Origin: JBGSPQ01 sp041738505
GTDB taxonomy: Bacteria; Patescibacteriota; Gracilibacteria; UBA1369
Assembly (NCBI GenBank): GCA_041738505.1
Contig: JBGSPQ010000005.1
Span: 1 to 64,000, forward strand
Direction: 5' to 3'
DNA length: 64,000 nucleotides
Shown piece by piece: positions 52,061 through 60,988 of the stretch (positions within the stretch are counted from its first letter, which is position 1; every line of letters starts with the position of its first letter). The notes under the pieces were generated by a model that had not been told where the DNA came from, made no database searches, and saw nothing but the letters and a program-made list of their open reading frames with translations. A program made the translations under genes and the position numbers.

Positions 52061-53203
52061 TTGTTCGCATTTAAAATAAAATCAAAGTCCAAATCTTCCG
52101 ATGCGCGAATCGGAGAATTTTCAACCCCGCACGGAATTATTGAAACACCCTGCTTTATGCCCGTGGGAACCAAAGGAACGGTTAAAACGATGAAACCGGA
52201 GGAATTAAAGGAAATCGGCTCACAAATAATCCTGGCCAACACCTATCATTTGTATCTCCGCCCGGGCCACGAACTGGTTAAAAAAATGGGGGGACTTCAC
52301 AAATTCATGAACTGGAACGGCCCCATATTAACCGACTCGGGAGGATTTCAGGTATTTTCGCTTGGAACAAACAACACTCTGGCGGCCAAACAAATATCCA
52401 AAAAACGACACAAAGACAAAGACCTGGTAAAAATCACCAATGACGGTGTTGAATTCAAATCGATACTGGACGGAAGCAAACACCTGTTCACACCAGAAAA
52501 AGTGATGCAGATTGAGCATGCTCTGGGAGCCGACATTATCATGGCTTTTGACGAATGCCCGCCCGCTTTCGCCGACCGAAAGTACGCCAAACAGTCCATG
52601 GAAAAAACCCACGACTGGGCTCTGCGCTGCAAAAAAGAACACGAAAAGCTGAACAAGAATCAGAAAGTCAAACAGGCTCTTTTCCCGATTATCCAGGGGG
52701 GAATGTATGACGATTTGCGGATTGAATCCGCCGAATTCATGGCCGCGCTGGATCTTCCCGGCATTGCCATCGGCGGGCTTGCTGTGGGCGAACCGCGTGA
52801 AACCACCTGGAAAATGATTGATCTGATAATCCCCCACCTCCCGAAAAACAAACCCCGCTATATGATGGGAATAGGCACACCCGAGGATATACGCGAAGCT
52901 ATCAAACGCGGAATAGACATGTTTGACTGCGTCCTCCCCACGAGACTGGGCAGACACGGAAGCGCGTTTACCTCCAAGGGGCAAATCCACATCAAAAACG
53001 AGGAAAATAAATTTTCAAAGAAATCGCTGGACGACAAATGCGAGTGTTATGTCTGTAAAAACTACACCCGCGCCTATCTGCGGCACCTGATTATGGAAAA
53101 CGAAATCCTGGGAATCCACCTGTTAAGCTGGCATAACATCGCTTACCTACACGATATTGTCAAAACGGAAAAAAGGAAAATCTCCCCGACATCCGACTTC
53201 TAG
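52061..53203 (+). CDS. tgt: Queuine/preQ1 tRNA-ribosyltransferase
   Basis: A 380-residue tRNA-guanine transglycosylase that inserts preQ1 at position 34 of GUN-anticodon tRNAs. Signatures: MPVGTKGTVKTMKPEEL, ILANTYHLYLRPGHELV, LTDSGGFQVFSLG, and the nucleophile region FDCVLPTRLGRHG. The zinc site is CECYVCKNYTRAYLRHL with a later His. The start is TTG at 52061, since no ATG lies between the upstream stop at 52025 and conserved sequence. A 28-bp palindrome spans its stop codon. Confidence 0.96.
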   Translation: MFAFKIKSKSKSSDARIGEFSTPHGIIETPCFMPVGTKGTVKTMKPEELKEIGSQIILANTYHLYLRPGHELVKKMGGLHKFMNWNGPILTDSGGFQVFSLGTNNTLAAKQISKKRHKDKDLVKITNDGVEFKSILDGSKHLFTPEKVMQIEHALGADIIMAFDECPPAFADRKYAKQSMEKTHDWALRCKKEHEKLNKNQKVKQALFPIIQGGMYDDLRIESAEFMAALDLPGIAIGGLAVGEPRETTWKMIDLIIPHLPKNKPRYMMGIGTPEDIREAIKRGIDMFDCVLPTRLGRHGSAFTSKGQIHIKNEENKFSKKSLDDKCECYVCKNYTRAYLRHLIMENEILGIHLLSWHNIAYLHDIVKTEKRKISPTSDF

Positions 53204-53214
53204 AAGTCGGATGT
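53187..53214. repeat. 28-bp perfect palindrome at the tgt stop
   Basis: GACATCCGACTTCT followed by its exact complement AGAAGTCGGATGTC. The central TAG is the tgt stop codon. Only a weak U-run follows, so it may be a terminator-like or attenuating hairpin, or a protein site. Confidence 0.65.
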
Positions 53215-53235
53215 CTAAAGTGCTAATATGTCCAC

Positions 53236-53823
53236 ATGAAGAACCGCGACTTATGCAATTATATTTTTGAGCTGGGGGCGTTGAAGAAATTCAGCCACAG
53301 CGGTTTTAAATTTGCCGGGGTGATCCACCCCGATTCCATCGCCGAGCATGCCTACCGCGCATCAATCATCGCCTACTTTATCGCCAAAGCCGAAAAACAC
53401 AGCGAACCCGAAAAACTGGCTTTCCACTGCCTGATTAACGACAACGCCGAAGCCCGGATTTCCGACCTTCACAAAATCGCTCAAAGATACATTGACCCAC
53501 GAAAAGCCGAATTAAGAGCTTTTAAGGAGCAAAACTCCAGACTGCCCGCAGATACCCAAAAAGCTTTCCTGAAATATTTTCTGGAATACGAAAACATGAA
53601 TACGGTTGAAGGCAGAATCATCAAAGACGCCGACCTGCTGGAGACTTCTTTTCAGGCCAAAGAATATATGGACATCGGCTATCCGGCCTGCAAGAATTGG
53701 ATCGACAACGCCGAAACACTGCTTTCAACCAAGGCTGCCAAATCACTGATGAAAGAACTCCGAAAAGTGAAATTCACGGACTGGTATAAAAATCTCAAAA
53801 AAATCTCTCACAATTCCAAATGA
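53236..53823 (+). CDS. HD-domain protein, YfbR-like, with H-to-N change
   Basis: A 195-residue HD-superfamily protein resembling 5'-deoxynucleotidase YfbR. The first metal ligand is His38 in IAEHAYR, and LINDNAEARISDLHKIAQRY is the second motif. Family members there read HDNxEAR; here Asn68 replaces the His of the eponymous HD pair while Asp69 stays. That could reduce metal binding or alter specificity. DADLLETSFQAKEYM provides the final acidic ligand. Its stop overlaps ruvA's start (ATGA). Confidence 0.8.
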   Translation: MKNRDLCNYIFELGALKKFSHSGFKFAGVIHPDSIAEHAYRASIIAYFIAKAEKHSEPEKLAFHCLINDNAEARISDLHKIAQRYIDPRKAELRAFKEQNSRLPADTQKAFLKYFLEYENMNTVEGRIIKDADLLETSFQAKEYMDIGYPACKNWIDNAETLLSTKAAKSLMKELRKVKFTDWYKNLKKISHNSK

Positions 53824-54389
53824 TCGCTTATCTGCAGGGCACAATTCATAAAAAATTTCCGAAAGCGGTGATATTAAACACGGGAAACGTGGGATATCTT
53901 GTGCACATACCTCTTCCCGTGGAGGAAAATCTAAAGGAAAAAGATGAGACCGAACTTTTTATTCACACCCGCGTACGGGAGGACGACATCAGCCTGTATG
54001 GATTTGAAACTCTGGATCAACTGGATTTCTTTAAGACGCTGCTGGGCATCAACGGCGTTGGAGCAAAGCTGGCGATGGACATTTTGGGACAGAAAACCGA
54101 CATGGTTAAGTCGGCGATTTTAAGCGGAGATACGGCTTTCCTGAGCAAAATACCCGGCATCGGCAAAAAAACGGCGGAAAGAATCATTGTGGAACTTAAA
54201 AATAAGATTGATCCGTCCAGCCTGCTTACCACCGCGACCATGAACACTCATGATATTGATAATGACGCCATCATCGCACTACTTAGCCTTGGCTACCAGC
54301 GCTATGAAATCAACCGCGTTCTTAAAACCATGCCCGACGAAATCAACGGGGCTGAAAAAATCGTTACATATTTTCTGCAGAACGTTTAA
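53820..54389 (+). CDS. ruvA: Holliday junction branch migration protein RuvA
   Basis: A 189-residue RuvA. The N-terminal OB domain begins MIAYLQGTIHKKFPKAV; two helix-hairpin-helix motifs, LLGINGVGAKLAMDIL and ISKIPGIGKKTAERI-like SKIPGIGKKTAERIIVELK, bind the junction; domain III ends the chain (IIALLSLGYQRYEINRVLK). RuvA loads the RuvB motor on Holliday junctions. No ruvB is adjacent, but ruvC is 6.1 kb downstream. Overlaps both neighbours (ATGA at start, TAATG at end). Confidence 0.95.
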   Translation: MIAYLQGTIHKKFPKAVILNTGNVGYLVHIPLPVEENLKEKDETELFIHTRVREDDISLYGFETLDQLDFFKTLLGINGVGAKLAMDILGQKTDMVKSAILSGDTAFLSKIPGIGKKTAERIIVELKNKIDPSSLLTTATMNTHDIDNDAIIALLSLGYQRYEINRVLKTMPDEINGAEKIVTYFLQNV

Positions 54390-55453
54390 TGCTTTCAAAA
54401 CTAAAAAAATCACTTAAGCAAAAACAGGCTCTGCTTGTTTCCGACCGGCTTAACATTAGATATTTAAGCGGTTTCCACGGGTCAAACGCGCTGATTCTGA
54501 TTACCAAAAAACAGGCGGTCCTGCTCACCGATTTTCGCTATTCCGAAACCGTAAAATCCCTGCCCAAACAAATACGCGCCAGCATCACCACCGACACCGC
54601 AACGGAAATATTAAACATACTCAAACGTGAAAAAATAAAAAAACTGCTTTTTGAAGCGGAAGACATTACAGTCGCCCGACTCAAAAGACTCAAAAAATCA
54701 CTGCCCGGCATAACACTCATTGCCGAAGAGTCATTGATTGAACCACTACGCATATCCAAAACGGCAGAAGAACTTGTACTGATCAAAAAAGCCCAGCAGA
54801 TAACGGAAAAAACATTTAAAATCATTCTTCCCAAAATAAAAACCGGAATCACCGAAATCCAGCTGGCCCATGAGCTGGAAAAATCCGCAATGGATATGGG
54901 CGCCGAAAAAACTGCGTTCCCGCCGATCGTTGCTTTCGGCAAAAACAGCGCCTGCCCGCATCACAATGCAGGAAACACCAAGCTTAAGAAAGGCGACATC
55001 ATTCTGCTGGATATGGGTTTTAAATACAAAGGATACTGCAGTGACATGACCAGAATGCTTTTTACCGACTCCCCCACTCCTCTACAAAAAGAGGTATACA
55101 TGACAGTCCTTAAAGCCCAGACCGAAGCCATAAAGAGCATAAAACAAGGAGTAAAAGGCGGCAAAGTCGACAAAACAGCCAGAGATATTATCAAAAAGGC
55201 CGGTTACGGCGACAAATTCGGACACGGCCTGGGGCACGGAGTTGGCTTAAACGTCCATGAAGAGCCTTATCTGTCAACCAAATATCAAAAACCGCTTCCG
55301 CTAAATGCGGTTGTTACCGTAGAACCGGGCATTTATCTGGAAAATTCTTTTGGCGTTCGCATTGAAGATATGATATTAGTAGAGCGCGATAAAACAACAA
55401 ATCTGACCAAAGTCCCGACAAAAATCAAGGATCTTATCTTATCAATTTCCTAA
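54389..55453 (+). CDS. pepP: M24 aminopeptidase, Xaa-Pro peptidase type
   Basis: A 354-residue M24 metallopeptidase. The creatinase-like N-terminal domain (about 1-120) contains RYLSGFHGSNALILI and VLLTDFRYSE. The pita-bread domain has metal ligands in LLDMGFKYKGYCSDMTRMLF, GHGLGHGVGLNVHEEP and TVEPGIYLENSFGVRIED. It would remove residues N-terminal to proline; PepP and PepQ types cannot be told apart here. The start overlaps the ruvA stop by one base. Confidence 0.92.
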   Translation: MLSKLKKSLKQKQALLVSDRLNIRYLSGFHGSNALILITKKQAVLLTDFRYSETVKSLPKQIRASITTDTATEILNILKREKIKKLLFEAEDITVARLKRLKKSLPGITLIAEESLIEPLRISKTAEELVLIKKAQQITEKTFKIILPKIKTGITEIQLAHELEKSAMDMGAEKTAFPPIVAFGKNSACPHHNAGNTKLKKGDIILLDMGFKYKGYCSDMTRMLFTDSPTPLQKEVYMTVLKAQTEAIKSIKQGVKGGKVDKTARDIIKKAGYGDKFGHGLGHGVGLNVHEEPYLSTKYQKPLPLNAVVTVEPGIYLENSFGVRIEDMILVERDKTTNLTKVPTKIKDLILSIS

Positions 55454-55470
55454 TTTAAAAAAATATCCAA

Positions 55471-56802
55471 ATGAGCCCTTCAATCGCCGCAATCTTATTT
55501 CCGGGCACAAACTGCGAACTGGAAGTTTTAAGAGCCTGTGAAAGAGCCGGGATGAAAGCCGAAATTTTCCGCTGGAATGAGAGCAGAAAAAAATTGAAAG
55601 AATACGACGGATATATTATTCCGGGCGGATTTTCCTATGAAGACCGGGGAAGATCGGGCATCATCGCCTCCAAAGACCCGATCATGGATGCCATTAAAAA
55701 AGAGGCTGAAAGCGGCAAAGTGGTTTTCGGCATTTGCAACGGAGCCCAAATTCTTGTTGAGGCGGGACTGATCCCCGGACTTACACCCGACCAACTGACA
55801 ATGGGGCTGAACTGGAATCAAAGAGTACATAAAGGCAAAATTCTTGGTGTCGGATTTTACAACGACTGGATTTATATGCGAAGTGATGCCAAGAAAGGAC
55901 GTAGCGCATTTAATAATTTTGGGAAGGATTATGTTATGAGAATCCCTGTGGCCCACGCGGAAGGCAGATTTACAATTCGCGACACCAAGATTATTGAAAC
56001 TCTGATCAAAAACGACCAGACCGTATTCCGCTACTGTGACGAACAAGGCAAAATAATTGAAGAATTCCCGGTAAACCCCAACGGCGCCGTCTACAATCTG
56101 GCGGGTGTATGCAACCCCCGGGGCAACGTTATGTCTTTGATGCCGCATCCGGAAAGAACCGAAGTTTCCGGACAACCCGTATTTGATTCCATTGCGGCTT
56201 ATCTTAAAGGAAAGTACAAAACCATTCCTGTAAAGAACAAACCCAAAGTGGAGATATCGGTTTTGGGAGACAATGTTGAAAAACAGAAAAACAAGCCCGA
56301 TATTGAAATACAAGTGGAATTGATTATCACGGACAACGAAGAACGCACAATTGAAAACGCCATGAAAAACCGCGGTTTTAAAAATCTTAAATTAAAAAGA
56401 AAAATCTATTACGGAATATCCTGCAGAGATAAAAAAGATTTAAAGAAGACAGCTATAAAACTGATAGAAAGCGGCGAAATAGTCAATCTGAACAAAGAAA
56501 TACCGCATATCATTATTGGAACCAAAGAATATTTGTACGAAAAAAATCATAGCGACCTTCACGAAAAAACGGAAAAAAACGATCACCGCGGATTTGAATA
56601 TTTTGTTCGCGATCTGGAAAATTTTGCCGGCAAAACGGTAATGTCAAAACTGGAAACCCATTTTGACAACAAAGAAATTGCGGGAATGGAAAAAGGAATA
56701 ATGTGGACTATATATTTAAAGAAAAAAGAGTCAGTTGATAAACTGATAGACACCTTCATCTTTCACAATCCCAACGCAGCAAAACTTATTGCCCTGAATT
56801 AA
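55471..56802 (+). CDS. purQ: FGAM synthase glutaminase subunit PurQ with PurS-like tail
   Basis: A 443-residue protein. Residues 1-255 are PurQ, the class I glutaminase of phosphoribosylformylglycinamidine synthase: ILFPGTNCELEVLRACERAG, the nucleophile Cys in FGICNGAQILVEAG, NWNQRV, and MSLMPHPERTEVSG with the catalytic His and Glu. After a Lys-rich linker, residues about 270-443 hold what looks like one or two ferredoxin-like domains (QVELIITDNEERTIENAM; IMWTIYLKKKESVDKLIDTF) of PurS type. PurS bridges PurQ and PurL, so a fusion would be logical. purL is not in the window. PurQ is usually about 225-260 residues. Confidence 0.88.
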   Translation: MSPSIAAILFPGTNCELEVLRACERAGMKAEIFRWNESRKKLKEYDGYIIPGGFSYEDRGRSGIIASKDPIMDAIKKEAESGKVVFGICNGAQILVEAGLIPGLTPDQLTMGLNWNQRVHKGKILGVGFYNDWIYMRSDAKKGRSAFNNFGKDYVMRIPVAHAEGRFTIRDTKIIETLIKNDQTVFRYCDEQGKIIEEFPVNPNGAVYNLAGVCNPRGNVMSLMPHPERTEVSGQPVFDSIAAYLKGKYKTIPVKNKPKVEISVLGDNVEKQKNKPDIEIQVELIITDNEERTIENAMKNRGFKNLKLKRKIYYGISCRDKKDLKKTAIKLIESGEIVNLNKEIPHIIIGTKEYLYEKNHSDLHEKTEKNDHRGFEYFVRDLENFAGKTVMSKLETHFDNKEIAGMEKGIMWTIYLKKKESVDKLIDTFIFHNPNAAKLIALN

Positions 56803-56816
56803 TCACCTTTATTAGC

Positions 56817-58586
56817 ATGTGTGGAATATTTGCATACTCGGGTCCAAAAGATAATGCCGCTGAAATTGTAATTAACGGCTTAAAAAAGCTTGAATACCGC
56901 GGATACGATTCATGGGGTATTGCATTTACCGAAAATTCGCACATCCGGACTTTTAAAAAAGTGGGTAAAATCGGTCAATTCAATCTTAATGAAATACAAT
57001 TCGCGCCGGCCACTCTGGCCATCGGACATTCAAGATGGGCCACACACGGCGGCGTAACCGAATCAAACGCCCACCCTCATACCGACAATAAAAATAAATT
57101 CGCCGTGGTGCATAACGGGATAATAGAAAATTTTCTGGAATTAAGAGAAAAACTGCAAGCCAAAGGATATGAATTTAAATCCGAAACCGACACCGAAACC
57201 ATCGTTCACCTGATTGCGGAACATTCCGAGGGAAAAGACTTCCCGGAAGCTGTCAAAGAAGCACTTAAAGAATTAAAAGGAAGATACGCCATCCTGGCAA
57301 TAAGCGCCGATGATCACAGAATTGTGGCGGCCAGAAGAGGATCACCTTTGATTATCGGGGTCGGCGAAAAAGAGCACTTTGTGGCTTCGGATATTCCCGC
57401 ATTCCTGGAATACACGCGGAACGTGATGTACATAGACGACAATGAGATGGTTGTAATCAACGAAAAACCCCATTTTTACAATTTGACCTCCGGAAAAGAA
57501 ATTGAAAAAAGAATTGTTGAAATAGAATGGCAGGCCGAAAGTGCGGAAAAAGGAGATTTTAAACACTTCATGATCAAGGAAATTATGGAGCAGAAAGAAT
57601 CCCTTTACAGAGCCATAAACCAGAAGGACGACGATATCAACCACATTGCCAAAGCCATTAAAGAGGCTTTTGGAACTTTTTTCATCGGATGCGGAACGGC
57701 GGGCAAAGTCTGCCACGCGGCATCATACATTTTTTCCAAAGTTGCCAAACGACACGTGAACGTGGTGGTGGGATCCGAATTCCCCAGCTATCAGGATTTT
57801 CTAAAAGAACGCAGTCTGGTTGTGGCCGTCTCCCAAAGCGGCGAAACCGCCGACACTCTGGAAGCGATAGAAGTCGCCAAACAAAAAGGGGCCAAAATAC
57901 TTTCCATTGTAAACGTGGAGGGATCCACCATGGACCGCATGTCCGACTACACAATCCATATCAAGGCCGGCCCGGAAAAAGCTGTCGCATCCACCAAAGC
58001 TACAACCTCACAGATCGCTATATTGACCATGCTGGCTTATGCCTGCGTCGACCAACTGCAGGAGGGCAAAAGACTATTGATTGAAACCGCCGGACAAATT
58101 AACGACATGCTAAATCCGCGTTACGTGGACCATATCAACGAACTGGCCAACAAAATCAAAGATTTTGAAAGCATGTATGTTATCGGCAAAGCTGTTAATT
58201 TCCCGATGGCGCTGGAATCCGCAATCAAACTACAGGAAGTATCCTACATCCACGCGGAGGGATTTGCCGGAGGAGAACTCAAACATGGCCCGATCGCCTT
58301 AATAAGCAAAGGAACCCCCTGCATCGCACTGGTGGCCAACGACGAAACCCGCATGGATATTTTGAACAACGCGCAGGAAATCAAAGCCCGCGGCGGATAC
58401 ATCATTGGTGTTGCACCCCAGAACGAAAATGTTTTTGATTTTTGGATCAAAGTACCCGACGCCGGAGTGACATCCCCTATCGTCAACATCATTCCGATTC
58501 AACTTCTGGCTTACCAGCTTGCCGTACTCCGCCAAAACGATCCGGACATGCCCCGCAACCTGGCAAAGAGCGTCACAGTTAAGTAG
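56817..58586 (+). CDS. glmS: Glucosamine-6-phosphate synthase
   Basis: A 589-residue aminotransferase making glucosamine-6-phosphate from fructose-6-phosphate and glutamine, the entry to UDP-GlcNAc and peptidoglycan. The N-terminal nucleophile Cys2 is in MCGIFAYSG, with GHSRWATHGGVTESNAHPH. Two SIS domains follow (GCGTAGKVCHAASYIFSK, SQSGETADTLEAIE, EGFAGGELKHGPIAL). The C-terminal tail is NLAKSVTVK; the conserved last Glu is replaced by Lys. It follows purQ by 14 bp. Confidence 0.96.
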   Translation: MCGIFAYSGPKDNAAEIVINGLKKLEYRGYDSWGIAFTENSHIRTFKKVGKIGQFNLNEIQFAPATLAIGHSRWATHGGVTESNAHPHTDNKNKFAVVHNGIIENFLELREKLQAKGYEFKSETDTETIVHLIAEHSEGKDFPEAVKEALKELKGRYAILAISADDHRIVAARRGSPLIIGVGEKEHFVASDIPAFLEYTRNVMYIDDNEMVVINEKPHFYNLTSGKEIEKRIVEIEWQAESAEKGDFKHFMIKEIMEQKESLYRAINQKDDDINHIAKAIKEAFGTFFIGCGTAGKVCHAASYIFSKVAKRHVNVVVGSEFPSYQDFLKERSLVVAVSQSGETADTLEAIEVAKQKGAKILSIVNVEGSTMDRMSDYTIHIKAGPEKAVASTKATTSQIAILTMLAYACVDQLQEGKRLLIETAGQINDMLNPRYVDHINELANKIKDFESMYVIGKAVNFPMALESAIKLQEVSYIHAEGFAGGELKHGPIALISKGTPCIALVANDETRMDILNNAQEIKARGGYIIGVAPQNENVFDFWIKVPDAGVTSPIVNIIPIQLLAYQLAVLRQNDPDMPRNLAKSVTVK

Positions 58587-58610
58587 AATCCGTCCCCTCT
58601 TCACATCTCC

Positions 58611-58639
58611 TTTATATAAGGCCGTTTTTTTGATATAAT
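58611..58639 (+). promoter_or_regulatory. Promoter upstream of the coiled-coil/pyk genes
   Basis: TTTATA (58611-58616), 17 bp, TATAAT (58634-58639), 30 bp before the ATG at 58670. It would drive the coiled-coil gene and pyk. Confidence 0.65.
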
Positions 58640-58669
58640 AAATTGATTATCAATTATAAATAAACACAA

Positions 58670-59035
58670 ATGACCAACGCGGATCCGACACTTGAACAAC
58701 AATACGAACAAGCCATCACCGCCCACCGGGATTACCTTCTACATCTGCAAAACGCTTTTAATAAGCATTGCGACGACATTGCCGAAAAAACTGCGAACCA
58801 GCTGAAAAATGTGCCCGAAAACGATAAAGAAACGCGCAAAAAAATATATGGTGAACAGAAACAGGAATTGGATAAAGGTCTTGTAGAACTAAAAAAAGAG
58901 ATCTCCGACAGCTCAACCAAGCTCCGGAAAAAACTTGAAGAAATAAACCTGCACAGGGAAAACCGGGAAATCAAAGAACTTGAAGACATGATTCAACATC
59001 TGGAATCAACCCCAACCGAATCAAAGAAAAAATGA
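58670..59035 (+). CDS. Coiled-coil protein, 121 residues
   Basis: Not recognised. A charged, almost fully helical protein with heptad-like patterns in YLLHLQNAFNKHCDDIAEK, KQELDKGLVELKKEISDS and STKLRKKLEEINLHREN. No signal peptide or membrane segment. Its TGA overlaps the pyk start codon (ATGA), so the two are translationally coupled and one promoter lies in front. A role linked to pyruvate kinase is possible only by position. Confidence 0.55.
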   Translation: MTNADPTLEQQYEQAITAHRDYLLHLQNAFNKHCDDIAEKTANQLKNVPENDKETRKKIYGEQKQELDKGLVELKKEISDSSTKLRKKLEEINLHRENREIKELEDMIQHLESTPTESKKK

Positions 59036-60450
59036 TCAACAAACGCACCAAAATCGTCGCTACAATAGGACCCGCTTCCGAAAAAAAGGCGGTCCTTAAA
59101 AAAATGGTCCGCGCGGGAATGAATGTGGCAAGACTTAATTTCTCGCACGGTACATATAAGGAATTCAGACAAATCATTTCAAACATTCGCGCGGTGGAAA
59201 AAGAACTGGGCATCCCCATCGCCATTTTGCAGGATTTGCAGGGCCCTAAAATCAGAGTGGGCGAAATGCCCGAAAAAGGAGTGATGCTGAAAAACGGGGG
59301 AACGGTAACTCTGACAACAAAAAATATCACCGGAACCGACAAAGAAATCCCCGTTCAATATAAAAAACTGTACAGCGATGTGGGCGCGGGAGACCGCATA
59401 TTGATTAACGACGGAATGATTGAACTGCAGGTAATCAAGGTGCAAAACAAAGACATTGTCTGCAAAGTGATCACGGGGGGGCAGGTTTTCAGCAGGAAGG
59501 GAATCAACGTTCCAACCGCTTCAATCAGCGCCAATCCGGTAACTCCAAAAGATAAAAAAGATTTGATCTTTGGACTGCAAAACAACGTTGATTTTGTTGC
59601 CATGTCATTCGTAAAAGACAACAAAAACATAGAACAACTGCGTGATCTGATCCGCCAAAAACACGGACAGGCCAAAATCATCGCCAAGGTTGAAAGACAC
59701 GAAGCCGTTGATAACCTGGAAAAAATCATCAAAGAGGCCGACGGGGTGATGGTGGCGCGCGGAGACATGGGTGTTGAAATTTCACCCGAAAAAGTTCCGC
59801 TGATTCAGAAAAAAATGATCCACCTGGCCAACATCCACGGCAAACCGGTAATCACCGCCACCGAAATGCTTCAGTCAATGATAGAAAACCCCCGACCGAC
59901 GCGCGCCGAAGTCAGCGATATCGCCAACGCAGTAATAGATAATACCGACGCCATAATGTTATCCAACGAAAGCGCTGTAGGTAAATTTCCGGTTGAGGCT
60001 GTAAAAATAATGGCAAAAGTTGCAGCTCTTACGGAAAAAGATATTCAAAAACACCGGCATTTTTTACCAAACAGGCTGTTTACGGGAAAATTCCCCGTAT
60101 CTTACGCCACCTGCGCCAGCGCAGCCAAACTGGCATCCGACATCAATGCAAAACTGATTGTTGCAATCACATATTCCGGATTCACGGCTCAGCACATATC
60201 AAAACACCGGATATTCATACCAATAATTGCCATCACGCAAAACGAAAAAGTCCGCAAACAACTTCAACTGGTATGGGGAATAAAACAAGTATTCATCAAA
60301 AAATTCAGCCTTTCCAGACCGGAAACCGCGGTTAAACAGCTACTGCTAAAAAACAAACTGGTAAAAAAGAACGATAAAGTTGTAATAATTTCCAACGCCA
60401 GCAACAACGAAAAAACCATTTCGACCCTGATCATGGACACGGACAAATAA
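59032..60450 (+). CDS. pyk: Pyruvate kinase
   Basis: A 472-residue pyruvate kinase, converting phosphoenolpyruvate and ADP to pyruvate and ATP. Landmarks: TKIVATIGPASEKK, VARLNFSHGTYKEF, LQDLQGPKIRVG, the active-site Lys region FVAMSFVKDNKNIE, MVARGDMGVEIS and TATEMLQSMIENPRPTRAE. The K-type loop reads IDNTDAIMLSNESAVGKFP rather than the usual GT..SGETA. With gpmI nearby, this gives parts of lower glycolysis in one stretch. Confidence 0.97.
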   Translation: MINKRTKIVATIGPASEKKAVLKKMVRAGMNVARLNFSHGTYKEFRQIISNIRAVEKELGIPIAILQDLQGPKIRVGEMPEKGVMLKNGGTVTLTTKNITGTDKEIPVQYKKLYSDVGAGDRILINDGMIELQVIKVQNKDIVCKVITGGQVFSRKGINVPTASISANPVTPKDKKDLIFGLQNNVDFVAMSFVKDNKNIEQLRDLIRQKHGQAKIIAKVERHEAVDNLEKIIKEADGVMVARGDMGVEISPEKVPLIQKKMIHLANIHGKPVITATEMLQSMIENPRPTRAEVSDIANAVIDNTDAIMLSNESAVGKFPVEAVKIMAKVAALTEKDIQKHRHFLPNRLFTGKFPVSYATCASAAKLASDINAKLIVAITYSGFTAQHISKHRIFIPIIAITQNEKVRKQLQLVWGIKQVFIKKFSLSRPETAVKQLLLKNKLVKKNDKVVIISNASNNEKTISTLIMDTDK

Positions 60451-60473
60451 GGTTTATATAATCAAATAAACCC
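60451..60473 (+). terminator. Small hairpin after pyk
   Basis: GGTTTAT (60451-60457) and ATAAACC (60466-60472) can pair across a short loop immediately after the pyk stop codon. No T run follows, so termination is doubtful; it could also stabilise the transcript end. Confidence 0.3.
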
Positions 60474-60486
60474 TTAAACTCAGTAC

Positions 60487-60981
60487 ATGATCATTTTGGG
60501 ACTGGATCCGGGCACCGCCACAACCGGTTTCGGCGTAATCAACTGCACCGACGGCAACCTGAAACTGCTGGATTACGGCTGTATTGAAACACCCAAACAA
60601 GATGCCCTCCCCGAAAGACTCCGGCAGATCGGCAACGACCTGAATGAAATAGTGAATTTGTGGAAACCAGATACAATCGCCATAGAGGAACTGTTTTTCA
60701 GCAAAAATGTCAAAACCGCGATGACCGTGGCCCACGCCCGCGGAGCGATAATGCAAAAATTGGCGGAAGAAGGCTGTGAAATCCACGAATATAAGCCCTG
60801 CCAGATAAAAGATGCGGTCTGCGGATACGGCAGAGCGGACAAAAAGCAGGTACAGCGCATGGTCAAGGTAATTCTGAATATGGTGGAAATCCCCCGCCCC
60901 GATGACGCCGCCGACGCATTAGCTGTGGCAATCTGCCACTCAAATGTAGTACAATTCAACAAGCGCATGGAAGCACAATAA
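60487..60981 (+). CDS. ruvC: Holliday junction resolvase RuvC
   Basis: A 164-residue endonuclease of the RNase H fold. Catalytic acids: Asp7 in ILGLDPGTATTGFG, Glu in IAIEELFFSKNVKTA and the terminal pair in DDAADALAVAICH. HEYKPCQIKDAVCGYGRADK is the junction-contacting region. It cuts Holliday junctions moved by RuvAB. A TPR gene follows after seven bases. Confidence 0.95.
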   Translation: MIILGLDPGTATTGFGVINCTDGNLKLLDYGCIETPKQDALPERLRQIGNDLNEIVNLWKPDTIAIEELFFSKNVKTAMTVAHARGAIMQKLAEEGCEIHEYKPCQIKDAVCGYGRADKKQVQRMVKVILNMVEIPRPDDAADALAVAICHSNVVQFNKRMEAQ

Positions 60982-60988
60982 TTTTTTT

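Noticed and set aside
55528..56313. 261-codon minus-strand frame inside purQ
   Set aside because: Antisense shadow of PurQ, whose motifs are complete on the plus strand.
56803..56816. glmS ribozyme
   Set aside because: Only 14 bases separate purQ and glmS, too short for the ribozyme.
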